Positions 44,901 through 57,960 of a stretch of 64,000 nt of DNA are shown here, piece after piece. This stretch comes from Membranipora membranacea (lineage: Eukaryota; Bryozoa; Gymnolaemata; Cheilostomatida; Membraniporidae). Where the stretch lies: NCBI GenBank assembly GCA_914767715.1, contig OU612068.1, forward strand, positions 26,226,001 through 26,290,000. The letters run 5' to 3'. The position numbers and the translations under genes are program-made. Under the pieces are notes generated by a model. That model worked only from the letters and a program-made list of their open reading frames with translations, was not told the DNA's origin and did no database searches. Positions within the stretch are counted from its first letter, which is position 1. Each line of letters starts with the position of its first letter.

Positions 44901-46813
44901 TGAACACAGATGATATTTCAGGAGGTCATAACTCCAATTTCATCATGAGTTCATCTCATATTTTTCCTCGCCGAAATCATACCGCTCTACTCTATGAAGC
45001 CGTCATGCAGTTACTTGACTACACTCATTGTCCATTACATCGCCGCCATGTTTCAGATACTGTGACTGCTTTGCTAAGGGAGAGTTTTGTTCTAACTGTA
45101 ATTGTGTTGGCTGTATGAATATCCTCAGTAAAGAAGAACAGAGACAGAAAGCTATAAAACAATGTCTACTAAGGAATCCTTACGCTTTCCATCCTAAAAT
45201 AGGTAAGCCACAGTTCTGAATTTAGCCTGATGACAATGATCCATAGGAGTTGAATGTTTTGACTAAGTGGCGATGAGTTACACTAACAATTGCACTTCAG
45301 GGGAATCATAAGTTAACAAAAGCAATCATACTGCGTGGTTATTCCTCACAACACAAGCAACTCTTTTAAACAGAATCTTAGACTCAATTTAAAATTTCAA
45401 AAGATAATTGTTATGTTATGCTATGGTTGATCCCTAACTGCCACTTTCCACCTTACATTGGTCTCACCAATTTAACAAGTCCATCAACATAGGCATTCAT
45501 CTGGCACTTTCAGATAAGCACTAGAATCATACATTAGTTAGAGTTGATAGGGATTTTAAATGATATCTAAAGGGACAATTTGATGATTGTGCAAAGGTAG
45601 GCAGTTATGTTGTAAGTGATGTTCAAAGTGACGTGGCGCTTCCCACAATGTGTTGGGCTGTTGTTACAGTTTTTTTATATAATTTTGCTGTACTGTCCTT
45701 GATTTTGGTTTTATAAGATATTCGTAATATGTGTACTCATTTTAGGAAAAGGTAATTCAGCTCGAATGAGGAGTCATCGGAAAGGCTGCAACTGTAAACG
45801 ATCAGGGTGTCTAAAGAATTACTGTGAATGTTTCGAGGTAAGTGTCCCACCCTCTCTGGTTAATTCCTGAATTTTAATTTGTATAGATGATCACAGACTC
45901 GGATGAATTGACAGAGACTGGCTTTTTATCGAGTTCAACCGGCAAAGAATCTAAGTGTCAAAATTTATTTCACTGATTCACCTCTGTCTACTTTTTAAGC
46001 CGTAGCAAAATACTGACTCTCATGATCGTAACTGGGCGTGTAGATCACTGATAACCATAGTCACACTTGCCACAACAATTGCTACAAGCAGGATGAAGTA
46101 AGGGTGGTTGTTAATCTAAGCGACTTCGTTTTGTGCCTGTATGTACAATAAGTTTAGTCCAAGTGCTTATGAGTAACATCAGTTCAGAGAAATGGAATCA
46201 TCTACTGTATGAATTGATAATTAACATTGGAAAATAGTGACAATAGAATATGACATTTAAAGCCTACTAGGCATACATTGGAAAGAGAAGGACACACAGG
46301 CACCATGTGCAGGGAGCCAATCAGATAGATACGGAATACGAGACTCAATTATGCTGAGATCAGCTCATGTCTCAGGGCTGTGTATGTAAAGAATGTTGTG
46401 GCGAGGCCATGGGTATTTTGGTGGGTCATGGTATACCACCCTCAAGACTTTATATGTAATATCCTAATCAATTCATATCCCGAATCTGAAGAAGTGCTTT
46501 GATAATTTCTTTCCATGTGTTCATAAGTGGAACTATTATTGATGCTGACTGAATTTCTATCCTATTATAGGCGAAGATCATGTGCGGGACGATGTGTAAA
46601 TGTGTAGGCTGTAAGAACTGTGAGGAGAACACGACTACTGGTGTATCTCTGATGAGCCTGGCAGATGCTGCCATGGTGAGGACAATGCAACAAAGTAACG
46701 TTTCTGATAAACTGTCTCAACCGCTCAGACCTGGTGGGAGTTTGGGAGGCGCTGCTCTCCAAAACAACAACAGGTACTTGCTCACAAATCAACTTTATAT
46801 ACCCGGTATATAG
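41962..46813 (+). CDS. LIN54: LIN54 homologue (MuvB/DREAM complex DNA-binding subunit)
   Basis: Eight exons join in phase: 41962-42120, 42367-42481, 42896-43116, 43502-43663, 44261-44427, 45057-45202, 45746-45837 and 46571-46773. The N-terminal part is a Thr/Ser/Pro/Gln-rich transcription-factor linker with family phrases ([18 protein letters not shown]). Two tesmin/TSO1 CXC domains follow: [18 protein letters not shown] and [18 protein letters not shown], with their Cys-rich halves and an intervening [13 protein letters not shown]. The Tyr in each CLKxYC motif contacts the CHR promoter element in the known family. LIN54 tethers MuvB to cell-cycle promoters in the nucleus. After [13 protein letters not shown] the usual C-terminal helical domain is absent. 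Either the donor at 46774 leads to an exon I cannot find, or translation runs on to the stop at 46813 (434 aa). It is shorter than the vertebrate protein. Confidence 0.88.
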
Positions 46814-46819
46814 ATCAGG

Positions 46820-47850
46820 TTAAACAAATGAAATGACTTGGTCATGGTAAGCATTCAACTCAAAAGGTGGTCATTAAATGAAATTGCAACCATCTTACGG
46901 AAGTAGTTTCACACAAAAGATTTTGAAATAAAGAAAGAAATTTTTTCGATTTTTAATAAAATTTCAGCCAGCCTCCTTAAAATAATATGCAATATAATGG
47001 TGCCTCTGTAAGATTTGGCATATTTTGGAAATTGGTAAAACATCCCATATCCGTGTAACTTTAGTAAATGAAGGCTACATCAATATAATGCCTTGGTGTA
47101 AATAACAAGTTTTAAAAAAGCCAAGGCATTGCATTTTTGTATATGTTTTACCCAAATCACAGAGAAGGCACCATTTATGAGTGGTTGAGAGCAGTGTTTT
47201 CAATTTAAATAAATGACTATTTCATATGTGCGAGTTTTCATTTTATGGCCACATTTTACTTGGAGGTAGGAACATCTTGATCAAGTCATCTCATCTCTTC
47301 CCAGAGGTTGACATATCCCAACAAATATTATCTTTTTAATTGCAAAACACGTAAAAAATTTGGCATCAAAGACTAAAAACTGAGCTTCCCAAATAAATGA
47401 CAATATAGAGTTAAAAAGACTGAGTGAAAATTAATTTTGAAAACAGCTGTTCCTAACAACGCGATGAAAAACCTTACCATTATCTTATTTGCACATACGT
47501 AATATGCACATTCATAACTCCTGCTGGACTGTAAAATAATTTGCGCAACAGATAAATATCAATAATATAATTGTGAATCATTTTAAAACATGTGACATGA
47601 AAAAGTGAAATATACAGATGGGAATAATCTGCACACCCACTTAGTTTCAAATCATCTCATTTGATGGCAGCTCTTAGATTTGGGTGACAAGTTAATTGTT
47701 GCTATCAAAGTTCAATGAAAACAAATGTTTTGACAAAGCAAATGCATGGGCGCTTAATTAAAAATGAATTACAAGCAATCGAAATCGATATCAGCTAAAC
47801 GACTTCAAATTTGCAAAAAAAGTACCACCAGTCAACACCTACATCTTTAC
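46820..47850. other. No supported gene
   Basis: AT-rich spacer between LIN54 and the lectin cluster. I looked for the missing LIN54 C-terminal exon here and saw none. Confidence 0.45.
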
Positions 47851-47852
47851 TA

Positions 47853-49202
47853 TCATGGTATGCAATCAATTTTCTCACATATAAACTTGTGCAATTGTGA
47901 ACAAGACATATCATTTATGGCTAACTGTCCATCGTACTGACGAGTATCGGTACAATTTCCGTCACCAGACGGATTTCCTTCACCCCACAGGTCTGGGTAT
48001 AAGAGAGTATATCCATGGTTCCAAACCCACTCATCACCATGACTTTCCAAACCTATCCACCTTTTCAAATATGTGCCATCTGCAATGAAAAAAAGGATAT
48101 CCATACTGGGCAAAATTTACGCTCATAGTCTGCCATATACCTTTGAGTGAAAGTACATTGTATGATATCATATCTGGTTGGATTGAATCTCACATCATTG
48201 ACCATCTCTGTCTTCCTAATGATTGTGTGTGGAGTTTTGCATTACTTGTATCTCTATTTGTATGTCAAGACTGGGTCAATGAGGAATCATTTACATTTAC
48301 GTATACCTGAATTCTGAAGGTCTCTGAGCCATTGTAGAGATTCCACAGACCTGAAATCAGGCAGTCGTTCCTCGTCATTCCTACAGTAATCTTTGGCACT
48401 TGTTTGGTTGAGGTAGACATCGACTTTCCTTATACAGCTTCCTGATTGTGGATTATATAGATACCCATCTGGAACATCTAAAATATTGAACTATGATGTC
48501 AGAGTAGATCGGCTCACGCAAAATTCGATGTAGATTGCTGCTTGAAAGGTTCACAGTTTGCATTACTTGCAAAGGTGGCCACTCGTCGTCGAATCTTTAT
48601 CGTACTATTCTCATCGCTAACATACAGAAGGCAATGTGGGAAAGGAGATAAGGGAAAAATTGATTAAAAAATACAAATTTATCTTACAACCGATCGAGGT
48701 CGTTTTCATAATTTTTCAGATGTCACACTGTCACTTATCCGCCCTGACTCAGCAATTGTGATTCTATTTTATACATCTCAGGCCACTATAGAAGATATCA
48801 GACCTTCCTGTCACCTTTCCATGCTTTTAATTGTCATCTTCTCCTCAGTCACAGCTGTCGTCAAATCATAAGAAAACCCCCATCACAACACTCACCTTGT
48901 ATACACATTGAAAAGACTGTTGCAGGAGTTGTGAATATTTCGGTTGGTGTTGTTAAGCGTGTCGATGTGTTACATATCATAGTAACTGCGTCCTATGAAA
49001 ACGATATGCATCTCAGCTCCAATGTTAGCAAACATGCAATGGTACAACCTTTCTCAGAGCTTATTCCATTATAAGTTTTAATAACACCATTCAGCTCATG
49101 TTTGTCAATACGGTGAAATATTTTAATTGTGGCAGCGGAGACAATGGTTATGTAAATTATCAAGAATGCTGCTGAAATCCGGTTGGAAAACTGCTCTCCC
49201 AT
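47853..49202 (-). pseudogene. PAN/apple plus C-type lectin gene 1, with a nonsense codon
   Basis: Exons 49202-48896, 48477-48307 and 48079-47853 join in phase 1. The leader is MGEQFSNRISAAFLIIYITI, followed by an apple-like segment with EKGCTIACL and LRCISFS. TAG at 48995-48993 then interrupts (codon 70) where paralogues have an aromatic residue, and the frame continues DAVTMICNTSTRLTT. The lectin domain has DGYLYNPQSGSCI, WIGLESHGDEWVWNHGY and FICEK. It lacks EPN or QPD sugar motifs (GNPSG instead) and the WND triplet (IND). C-type lectins of this type are secreted recognition proteins. Unlike its two neighbours, the leader and apple segment share one exon. The single stop may be an error, a null allele or a real pseudogene. 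Confidence 0.75.
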
Positions 49203-49387
49203 CTTTATTAATGAGAAAAAGGTTTATGTAAGATTGTATTCTCTACGCATTGCCACATAACAAAAAAAAATCCAGTTATATATTGACAGTAGCCAGTCTT
49301 ATGAAAGAATCATAGTAGATGATTTGTTTGTGCAGCCCATGTTGCTTGCGAAGACATGTTTTAGGTTTTAGGTCCAATCCAATACTC

Positions 49388-49554
49388 GGGTGTTGTGAGG
49401 CATGTGGCAGGTTCTGTATGGGACATGTCTTACAGCACTCAAGTCGTATAAAGTATTGTTGTTTGTGTTGTATGGGCCGCATGAGTGACCGTAAAACATG
49501 TCCAATATGTAAGACATGTCCAATACAGCAGATACCACATGTCTTACAACACTC
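49388..49554. mobile_element. MITE-like element with 46-bp inverted ends
   Basis: 49388-49433 (GGGTGTTGTGAGGCATGTGG, ...GGACATGTCTTAC) is the near-complement of 49509-49554. The 167-bp unit shows additional internal ACATGTC motifs. No coding capacity and no clear target duplication. Confidence 0.65.
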
Positions 49555-49796
49555 ATCGCCAGCAACGGCTCTTAGCATAAATTTTTGTAACGATGCATTA
49601 CGCTAGTTGCAATATGAAGTTTACTGGAGTCATTTCGTCATAAATTATTCAGTACAATTAAAAGAAGTTTTCAAATTTCATGGGACCGAAGATATAACAA
49701 AATAAAAAATCAAACTGATAGGATTTAAGTTATTGGACACTATTTGCTGATTATATATATTAATATTATAAACATATTATGGCAGTTCATGTCATG

Positions 49797-49848
49797 CCTA
49801 GTCTGAGCCCTCCAGAATTTGACCCCCCCCCCCTCCTGCGCTGACGGT
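49797..49848 (-). repeat. G-run dispersed repeat, copy C
   Basis: The inverted sequence reads CGTCAGCG, a G-run of about 12, CAAATTCTGG and GGGCTCAGACTA, matching copies A and B. Confidence 0.6.
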
Positions 49849-50647
49849 GTATCTAACTAAATCATTGTTCAAAGTTCATATTTCACGAACAATGAAGAAA
49901 AGAATCCCTGATTCTATGGGTAGTATCAAATACTGAGATTTCCATTAGGGTCCTTGAGTGATAAGGTATAGTAACGCCTAAAAATAAAGTTGTCTGATTT
50001 AGTTGATTTTGGCAGATATGGAAGACCATCTAGGTAGGAGTACATTTCTATGAGAATCGAGGACGTAACGTCTCATGACGTCGCGCCGTGACAGCACGGA
50101 AATCACGTATTTTGCTGGAAAGGGAATTTCAGGCAGCTGTAGCATAGAGATGGAAATGGTTTTCTTCTTGATTTTTGAATAACGGTTCATAAAGAAGGTG
50201 AGGTTATTTATCATCATATTCCTTCAATTTTGCTCCTGAGTGGTTTTTTGTGCACAATGAAGCGACGCATAATTATGTGCCAGACATGAGGTTTCTTTTG
50301 GGTGTCCTCACAGCTGAATTCTACTGTGACAGCATAAAAAACACTTGTTATCAATTCTAGAGACTTCAAAATGTATATATATGGAGAAAATATTCTCCTA
50401 CAAAGACTTTGGGAGTGGACACCACCGCGTAAAGAAAAGTTTTATTTGCTCCTCAGACCTCAGCTCATCGGTGCATTTAGTTATTTATCTAACACAATTT
50501 GACATGATTTATTGTATCTGTGGCATGCATTGCCTCCTCATGACAATAAGTAATTGATAAACCATCATTAACGCTCTGCAAGCTCTCATTTCTATCAGTA
50601 GGGGATGTTTGATTATTTTTTCAATGACAAAGCATGGTATGATATGT

Positions 50648-51111
50648 AGTTTAAGTGCTCAAACGGTGCAAGATGCTGGTAGAGGCATTTCATCATCAAC
50701 CACTTTCTCCCCTCCGTTTAAGTATATACCCATGAAGTGCCACAGTTATGGCCACCAAGAGAAAAAAATAGTTATGTATGGTTATGATAGTTATGTATAG
50801 GCAATCAAGACATATTGTTTCATATCCATCATACCAATATGCTGACAAGTTCCCAGGATTGCTCGATTTTGACTTGGAATGACAATATATTTTTCCTTCA
50901 AAAATTTGGTAAGGTTGAGGAATTATATGGTTTACTACAATGTACTGTTTTGTGGCAGGTGTTGTCTAGCCAGCAATTTATTAGTTGTCTCACCACAAAG
51001 AAGGGGGCCATAACTGTGGCACTTTATGGGTATATACTTAAACGGAGGGGAGAAAGTGGTCGATAATGAAATGCCTCTACCAGCATCTTGCACCGTTTGA
51101 GCACTTAAACT
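50648..51111. mobile_element. 464-bp element with 106-bp inverted repeats
   Basis: 50648-50753 and 51006-51111 are near-exact complements of equal length (AGTTTAAGTGCTCAAACGG, CCCCTCCGTTTAAGTATAT, TGCCACAGTTATGGCC). The 252-bp centre has no convincing gene. Consistent with a non-autonomous DNA transposon. Confidence 0.8.
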
Positions 51112-51603
51112 ATATGATATGCCTTTATTTTTCTGAAAATATAGAAGGCCTCCCAATAACCAACCAACCAATAACAGCAGTGATGTTGCTCTTCAACTTA
51201 GCTACCATAGCAACAACTGTATCACCTCTCAAAGTTGACTTACTGAACACAGGAAGCAAATTTGCTCTCTGGGGGTGACTCACCTCTTAAATCGCAATTT
51301 GGCACTTATTCCCTTTGAATGGTGAATGGTGTGAGTTATGATTTCAACTTTGTTATATGATGGTATTTGACGAGTTTGGACATGTTTATCCAAATCTGTG
51401 GCCAATAATACAACATAATCTCCACTTTGGCAATCAGATAATAATTTTTTATGAATGGAACAGAGGAACAGCAGGATATTTCAACCAGGGAGTTTGGGAC
51501 CCTAACTTTTTCAACATCAGCTGTAAAAAAAGACAGAGTGAATTGTCTTCCTCCTGACATTGAAAAGACAACTTATCTTATTGTTTCATGATCAATGCTG
51601 TCA

Positions 51604-51852
51604 TTATCCTCTGATTGCCATGCCCAAAGCAGTTGTTTGTGTTATCAGACTGCTATTACACCACCATTTCCAGCTGATAGCTGATTTCACACACTGGTAC
51701 ACGCCCGGTATAGCTCGTTGGGTCATGCGCAAAGTGTGATTCAATTCATTCATAAATAATTTTCTCACGCTCTGTCTCGTAGTATTCGTAGTAATTGTAG
51801 TAAATACTGTAATTAGCAATAAAAAATAAACCGATGAAGATATTGCAAACAA
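51604..51852 (-). other. Possible relic of a fourth lectin-cluster leader exon
   Basis: An 82-codon frame begins with a hydrophobic leader (MFAISSSVYFLLLITVFTTI) and continues with MNELNHTLRMTQRAIPG and two Cys. Its position, and weak resemblance to the leader of lectin gene 1, suggest a relic. The nearby 52.34-52.63 kb sequence, which matches the 5' flank of lectin gene 2, supports this. No lectin exons accompany it. Confidence 0.3.
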
Positions 51853-52168
51853 AATTTTCTTGTATAAGCAATAGTTTCAAATTACCTATCCGACCATAGG
51901 GTATTATGAAAATTCACCGACACCGTTACTCTACCTTAATCACTATCTTTTTGAAAGATGCATCATGTAAATGTCGAAAAAAGGCCAGCAAAGTTTAAAC
52001 ATCAGATCTGTGTTGCATGAAGCTTCAACGAAAGATAAATATAGGGGTTCGTTTTAAATCCTACAATTTAGTGTTTTTCAGTAGCTTGATTAGGCCGGTA
52101 TTTTTAGAATTTTGGAAATTTTTGAGATTTTCATATCAGATGAGGCATTGGCCAAATATAATTTTTAA

Positions 52169-52187
52169 GTTTCTTTCTTTCTTTCTT
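52169..52187 (+). repeat. (TTTC)n microsatellite
   Basis: About four TTTC units in a row. Confidence 0.8.
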
Positions 52188-52339
52188 AACTCTACTGTGC
52201 CATTAAGGTGGGGCACACTTTTGCTGGCCTTCTGCAGTTGACTGAAGAGGGCGATAAAAATAAGATGTAGATGGTTTTCAGTAAATCAACCTGGTTTTTT
52301 AAAATATGATGGAAATGTCCGCTCCTGTTTTCCCAGACA

Positions 52340-52630
52340 ATGAACCGAAGCGAATATTTCGATATTGGAACCCCAGTGGACCCAGTGATCAGAATAACTG
52401 ATAAAAGGTTTGAAGTAATCAATAGAAAACAACAGAAATATTTTTTAACTTTACAATTTAACTAAAGCACTGGTGAGATGGCAATTTTGATGGAATCATT
52501 TAAACGACGGTTTTAGAAATCCTTTGGGCCAAATGGTGATTAATTCATGACATTTGGTCTTGTTAAAACGTATCAGGCGTTCACTTTCATGGCATTATGA
52601 ATATTGTATTCACAAACAAAATTTTTTTTT
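52340..52630 (-). repeat. Orphan copy of a lectin-gene 5' flank
   Basis: GGAACCCCAGTGGACCCAGT, a CCAAATGGTGATTAATT block and CATNATGAATATTGTATTCAC recur in the same order at 56.91-57.12 kb, upstream of lectin gene 2. This marks an old segmental duplication in the cluster. Confidence 0.6.
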
Positions 52631-53280
52631 GTTTCAATGCCACAAAGTATGTTGTGAAATGGTCATGATTCAGATGAGAAAATTCCGCTAAAGCAATAAT
52701 CTCATTCGATTCGATACCAATCGGAGGTATTCCTCATGGGATTCCTTATGATGACATTGCTGGTTCTCCGCAAGGATGTGTGCAGATATGCGACCCAGCT
52801 AAAGATCTCCTCAGCTGTTGCTCTGCATGTGATACCCCCTTCTTCAATGTGTATAAAGAGCTGTAATAACTTGGTATTTTCTTTTAACAAAAGGAGACAA
52901 TAAAGGATGGACAGCTTTTCCATTCGGAATTTTCACATCAAAAATCGAGTCTTTGGCATAGCATTGTAGGGTACTGAGTATCTATACTAAGTAATAGAGG
53001 TTACTCAATTTCTTATATTCCGGCATGTTGACTAGTCACACTGCTCAGATTTATGTTGTGTGAACACTTTTTATTAAACATATCAAAGTATTACATAGTT
53101 AAATATATATAAGTAATCAGTAAAATTTACACATCGTCATCATCTCATCAGTAGATGAGTTGTAATATAGTTATAATATGATGTATCGGTACGAACATTG
53201 TTGCTATTCAAGGCCCTTTTCGGGGCAAATGAGAGTATTTATGAAGAACGCTCCTCAATTAACATCATGGGTAGTTAAGG

Positions 53281-53340
53281 GGATTCAAACCTGCAACTGG
53301 AAGCTTGAATACTTACCACTACCCCACCTTGCCACCATGA
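53281..53340 (-). mobile_element. tRNA-derived SINE-like segment
   Basis: On the minus strand, GGGGTAGTGGTAAGTATTC resembles an A box and D arm, and GCAGGTTTGAATCC a B box. No acceptor-stem pairing was found, so this is not a working tRNA. Confidence 0.45.
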
Positions 53341-53469
53341 TGCTGTTTTAGATTTATATTATTAGTAATCAGGTGAACATTGGGTCTAGTAAGGAACTAA
53401 ACGGAAAACCACAAGCAGTATTAAATGCAGAGCCAAATATACTAATGCACTGATAATGATCAGCTCCGG

Positions 53470-56400
53470 TCATGGTAAACATGGGATTTTCTCACACAAA
53501 AACCGAAGCGTATGTTCGCAATGAACTGCATGTGCAGCTAAAGACGAATCACAGGTCAATGTGTCACCGCAAGGCCCTTGCCAACCTGGATCCTGCGAAC
53601 ACCACACGCTCTCATCGATAAGAGGATCTGATAGATTTCCATTCCATGTCCAAATGTCGTTTACCTTCATCAGTCCAATCCATCTTAGGTAGAACTCTAC
53701 AACGAATATGCAAATTATAACTCCATATATCCAACCTATTGTGCAAGGAATTTCCAAAAAAGGCGGAACAAAGGCATTCCCTATTGAGCTTGATCTAGGC
53801 CGAGCCGAGTTGACGAACATTACATAGAAACACAAAATATTTAGCTCAGTTCTAAGTATCAGATTTCATTGCAAACTTAATGGCAGGACGGTAATATACA
53901 AGGACTTGTAATTGGGAAACCTGGGTTCAAGTTGTTACTAGGCTCGAAGCCAAATTATTGCCTTACAATGCAACACAAATGATATAGGTAGGTAAATTCA
54001 AATGCAGATTTCAACAACATAATATGGACTTTCCCATGAGGTCAAGTTGAAAAAATAGTGTGAAAACTATAACGCCAACTGGCCTGGAAACCTCCTTGAA
54101 AAAACTTAAGTCACATGATTGTCAGTTGACTATCATCTGGAATGAAAAAAGATGACTTACATTTTATCATAATGTACATTTGCTGGTAGTCAATTATTAA
54201 ATTTGCTTTGGACAAGTTGAGTTTTGGGGCCGTAACTTCAGATTGACTCGAATGGTGTATGGAAAGAAAGAGTAACTATAGTTCTACACAGATAGATTGT
54301 GTACATGGAAATCCATGAAGTTTGTAGAATAGCTCAAGATTAATTTCCTAAGCTATCTTTAACGCTACCATGAAAGCTATTATCACAACAGCCAATACTT
54401 TCATCAGACTGAAATAACGTTACGTTGTGACAAGTCATGTGACCTGCAGGGAGCCATCAAAACAAGCAAATTAACAAAATCGAGAGGAGCTTTTTTTATC
54501 TGGCTATATCTCAGGAAGTTATGCGCATCCATCCTCAAAACTTCACGATATGTAATTTGAGACATTGATGTATATAATGTGAAAGTAAGAAGGTCATTGA
54601 CAAATTAGCCCAGAATTTATGAGTGAAAAACCATGCAGACCAAGCATGAGTGTTCTACGGTAGATCTTTGATTACCAGGAAAGCTCTTTCAGCGATCGAT
54701 TGCTGTTCATTTGATAATGGACAGCAGTCGACCATATCTTAAAGCAAGCGACCTACGTTCATGAGAGCAATATGAGGCGTATTAACTATTTACGGATATA
54801 TAAGGCATGGTAGGCATTTGTTAAGGGTGTTTAAATACAAAAATGCTAAAAAGCTGCATCAATGTGAAGTAAATCAAACACATAAAATTATCCAATATAC
54901 AGCATTTTTGTCTGAGTGCCCGGACTCTTGGTGTGCACAGCTTTAGAGAAGCTCATCGTATCAAGTATCATCTCTTATCTACTATAAGCTACATTAGCCA
55001 TCCCTGTCAACCATAGTGTTAGCCTAGTTGGGTGCCAATTCTACCATGTGTTTTTAAAGAGCGTCAAAATCTGTAACATTTAGTTATTATCTGAAGGTCC
55101 TACGAGGCGCTTCAATATTCTTCATACCTCCTGTTTCATTGTGTTTGTCTGCAAGCCATTGCATAGACTCAGCTGTGCGGAATGTTGCAAGGTTTTCTCC
55201 CATCGACTCGCAATGGGCCTGAGCATCAGCTCGTTTTTTTCTGTCCTCAAACAGCTGGATACAACTATCTTGATGGGGGTTGTACATATACCCAGCTGGG
55301 ACTAGTGTCACTGCAAAGAACAATATAAGTCTACTCACTAGGTAAAACATTAAAATCCTCAGTGCCACTCTGGTTGGAGCATGAGAACATAATCTGCAGA
55401 TACAACAAAGCATTTTATAGTCAGACAGCTACTACTGCTGTAGTCTTGCAAGATTTTAACAATGAATAAATTCCGAGCTCAAGTGCATAACTATACAGGT
55501 AAATAGCTACCTGCCTTTAAAAAATGTTACGGCCTGCGTTTAGTATTTTACAATATATGACAAAAACAGAAATTTTTAGATCGAGTCATAGATTTTGCAG
55601 TTGATAGGAATTCATAGAGCCGGTAGAATTGATCAAGGTTCTTTCACACACTACAATTTTCAAAATCACATCACTCTCATATGGCTGAAGTGGCTCAAAT
55701 GGTGACATTGTTTCTTAGCAAGTCACGTGACCTGCAGGACACCGGCAAAACAAACAAAGAAACATAATCTGAAGTAAAATTTCATATCCAGCTACGTTTG
55801 ACAATTTAGGCGCATCCATTTTACTCAATCGTACAAAATTTGATTAGTTGTTGGTGTTTTTTAATGTGAAACTGCATGTTAGAAATTATTAGGGAATACA
55901 TACGGACAATTCCTTTGTTTATGTGATGAATGGGGTGTTAAAGATATAGTTTTGAGTATATTACTTATGCTGATTCAAAGACTTATATTGTGCCAAACCA
56001 AGCCACTGTCATCATATTCAGAAACAATTTGCCAACTAGGAAGAAATCACATGTTTCTATCCAGTGAACTATTTCATCTTTTATGGTCTGCGAAGTGGAA
56101 TATTATAACAATGAATTATCCTGGGAAGTAAGATCTATAAATTCTTACCATCTTGTGTTGTGTAGAGATTCTGGTTTGAGTCGAGAGATTCCGTTATAGT
56201 TATTATCGGCTCAGAGTATAAATCACAGAACTGTCCACTTTTGTCAAAGGTGAAAGCTAAGCATTTTGGACCCGTCTTTAATAAACATAGAGAAGCACAT
56301 TTTTTTCTCGCTGTTATCCCTGAATGTGAAGCATTTATCGGCGTTTCTTGGTGGGGCACCAATCCCTCAATCAACTTATAAGTCTCTGACTCCGTAACAG

Positions 56401-56744
56401 CAAATACAGTTGGAATCAGAACCTGTGAGGGAAGAATTTCATTACTCGATGTTTTATAACTCCCTAAACTTAAAACTTATTAAATTAGTTGTCCATGAAA
56501 AACACATTTTTGTTTTAATCTGGACAGTTAGGATCAATGAAATCTTGGATTGATTGATTTTATTAAACAACCAATTTTTTACCTTGATATGCGTCTACTC
56601 TAGACGATGTAACCTTATTGGAGTAGCCTTTGGTACAAAACTCTACTGCAAACTTAATCTTCTGTTACATTGAAAATTAACAAAAAGAAAACTTGTAACG
56701 AGATAACCTACCAACAGTATTGCTGTGATCTCATTACCGATCAT
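53470..56744 (-). CDS. Secreted PAN/apple plus C-type lectin protein 2, 238 aa
   Basis: Four exons, 56744-56712, 56422-56149, 55310-55128 and 53696-53470, join in phases 0, 1 and 1 without a stop. Residues 1-19 are a signal peptide (MIGNEITAILLVLIPTVFA). Residues about 25-100 form a PAN/apple domain with four cysteines (KKCASLC, PKCLAFTFDKSGQFC). Residues about 103-238 are the lectin domain: GYMYNPHQDSCIQL, AHCESMGENLATFRT, LRWIGLMKVNDIWTWNG, then VWCSQDPGWQGPCGD and CEHTLRFLCEK, ending IPCLP. No EPN or QPD motif and no WND are seen, so classical Ca-dependent sugar binding is doubtful. The gene is a tandem paralogue of those on either side. A recognition or immune role is inferred from the family only. 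Confidence 0.82.
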
Positions 56745-57299
56745 AATCAGATTGAATTGAGAAACAACGCTCCACTCTCTCTAAAGATTAATTTGTACAA
56801 AACTTGGTCATCTTTATGAATTTTGTCAATATATGAATGTATCTTGTTAATCAGTGTGAGAGTTCGGCCATATCTGTATTTATTGACGTCAGCGGGTCAT
56901 ATCGATAGTCTGTTGTGCATCGTATTGAACCCCAATGGACCCAGTGGTGAATAAAATCTATGGAAAGACAATGCTGAAAGGTTGTACTGAACTTTTCATT
57001 AGAATTCTTGTGGACCCAATGGTTGATGATTTATTAAATTTGGTAGTGTTAACAGATATAACATGGACACTATGACCAGCCATCATGAATATTGTATTCA
57101 CTCACAGTAAGCATTCTTTGTTTATTGAAGTCACGAACTATTGATCGTCGGGTTTCAGTTCAGACTAAAACATTCCCTTAGGCATTAGGCCTACCCGTTA
57201 TAATTTATATTATATCAGTTTATATATATTATTATTATGTATACTTATGAACTTGATTTCATTTTAAATTGATCAACAAAACTTAAAATGAATAAATAT

Positions 57300-57960
57300 A
57301 GATAGTCTAGCTAGAAAACATGAGCTAGGAAAAATTCTAGAAAATCTAGCTTAGCTCATGTTTTGAATTGTCACTGCACGCACACGCACAGTACCAACTG
57401 AGCGAGATATTCAGGTTAGCAACCAGCCAATAATATATCATAAACAAAGCCTCTTAATGATTCCTGCTATGAACATCGGATAAAATAACCTATGAGAAAC
57501 TGTTTGGACAAGATTGACTTAATTAAATCAGTTGTTGAACAATAATTATAGCACCCTGCCAGTAAAAAGGAGCTTATTTTGACCACCAACTTGCTACCAC
57601 CAATGCTCTGCAGAAAGCTTTAAGCGGTCCACAGACCATCTCGAAGACCTGAGCTAGTAAAGAGAAAATAGAGCTAGAAATCTTAGCTTTGCTCATGATC
57701 TCTTCATTTGTCATTGCACACATAAAGGGTGTATACGCGCAGCGAGATACTCAATAGGTTAGCTATCAGCCAATGATTTTCCATAAACAAAGCCTTTTAA
57801 TGATTACCGTCATACACATCATGTAAACATCACGTGATTACTGTTAATTGACCAATGAGACCATTTTACTGCTTTTCTTTCTTTGACAAGATTGGACTTG
57901 TTGAATCAGCTGCGAGTAACTAGTACTTATAAGCAGCTTGCAATAAAAGGGGTGGAGCTT
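57300..57960. repeat. Diverged tandem duplication of about 300 bp
   Basis: 57310-57575 and 57655-57960 share an ordered series of blocks: CTAGCTTAGCTCATG, TTGTCATTGCAC, GAGCGAGATA, GGTTAGCWAYCAGCCAAT, CATAAACAAAGCC, TTAATGATT and GACAAGATTG. Located between lectin genes 2 and 3. Confidence 0.65.
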
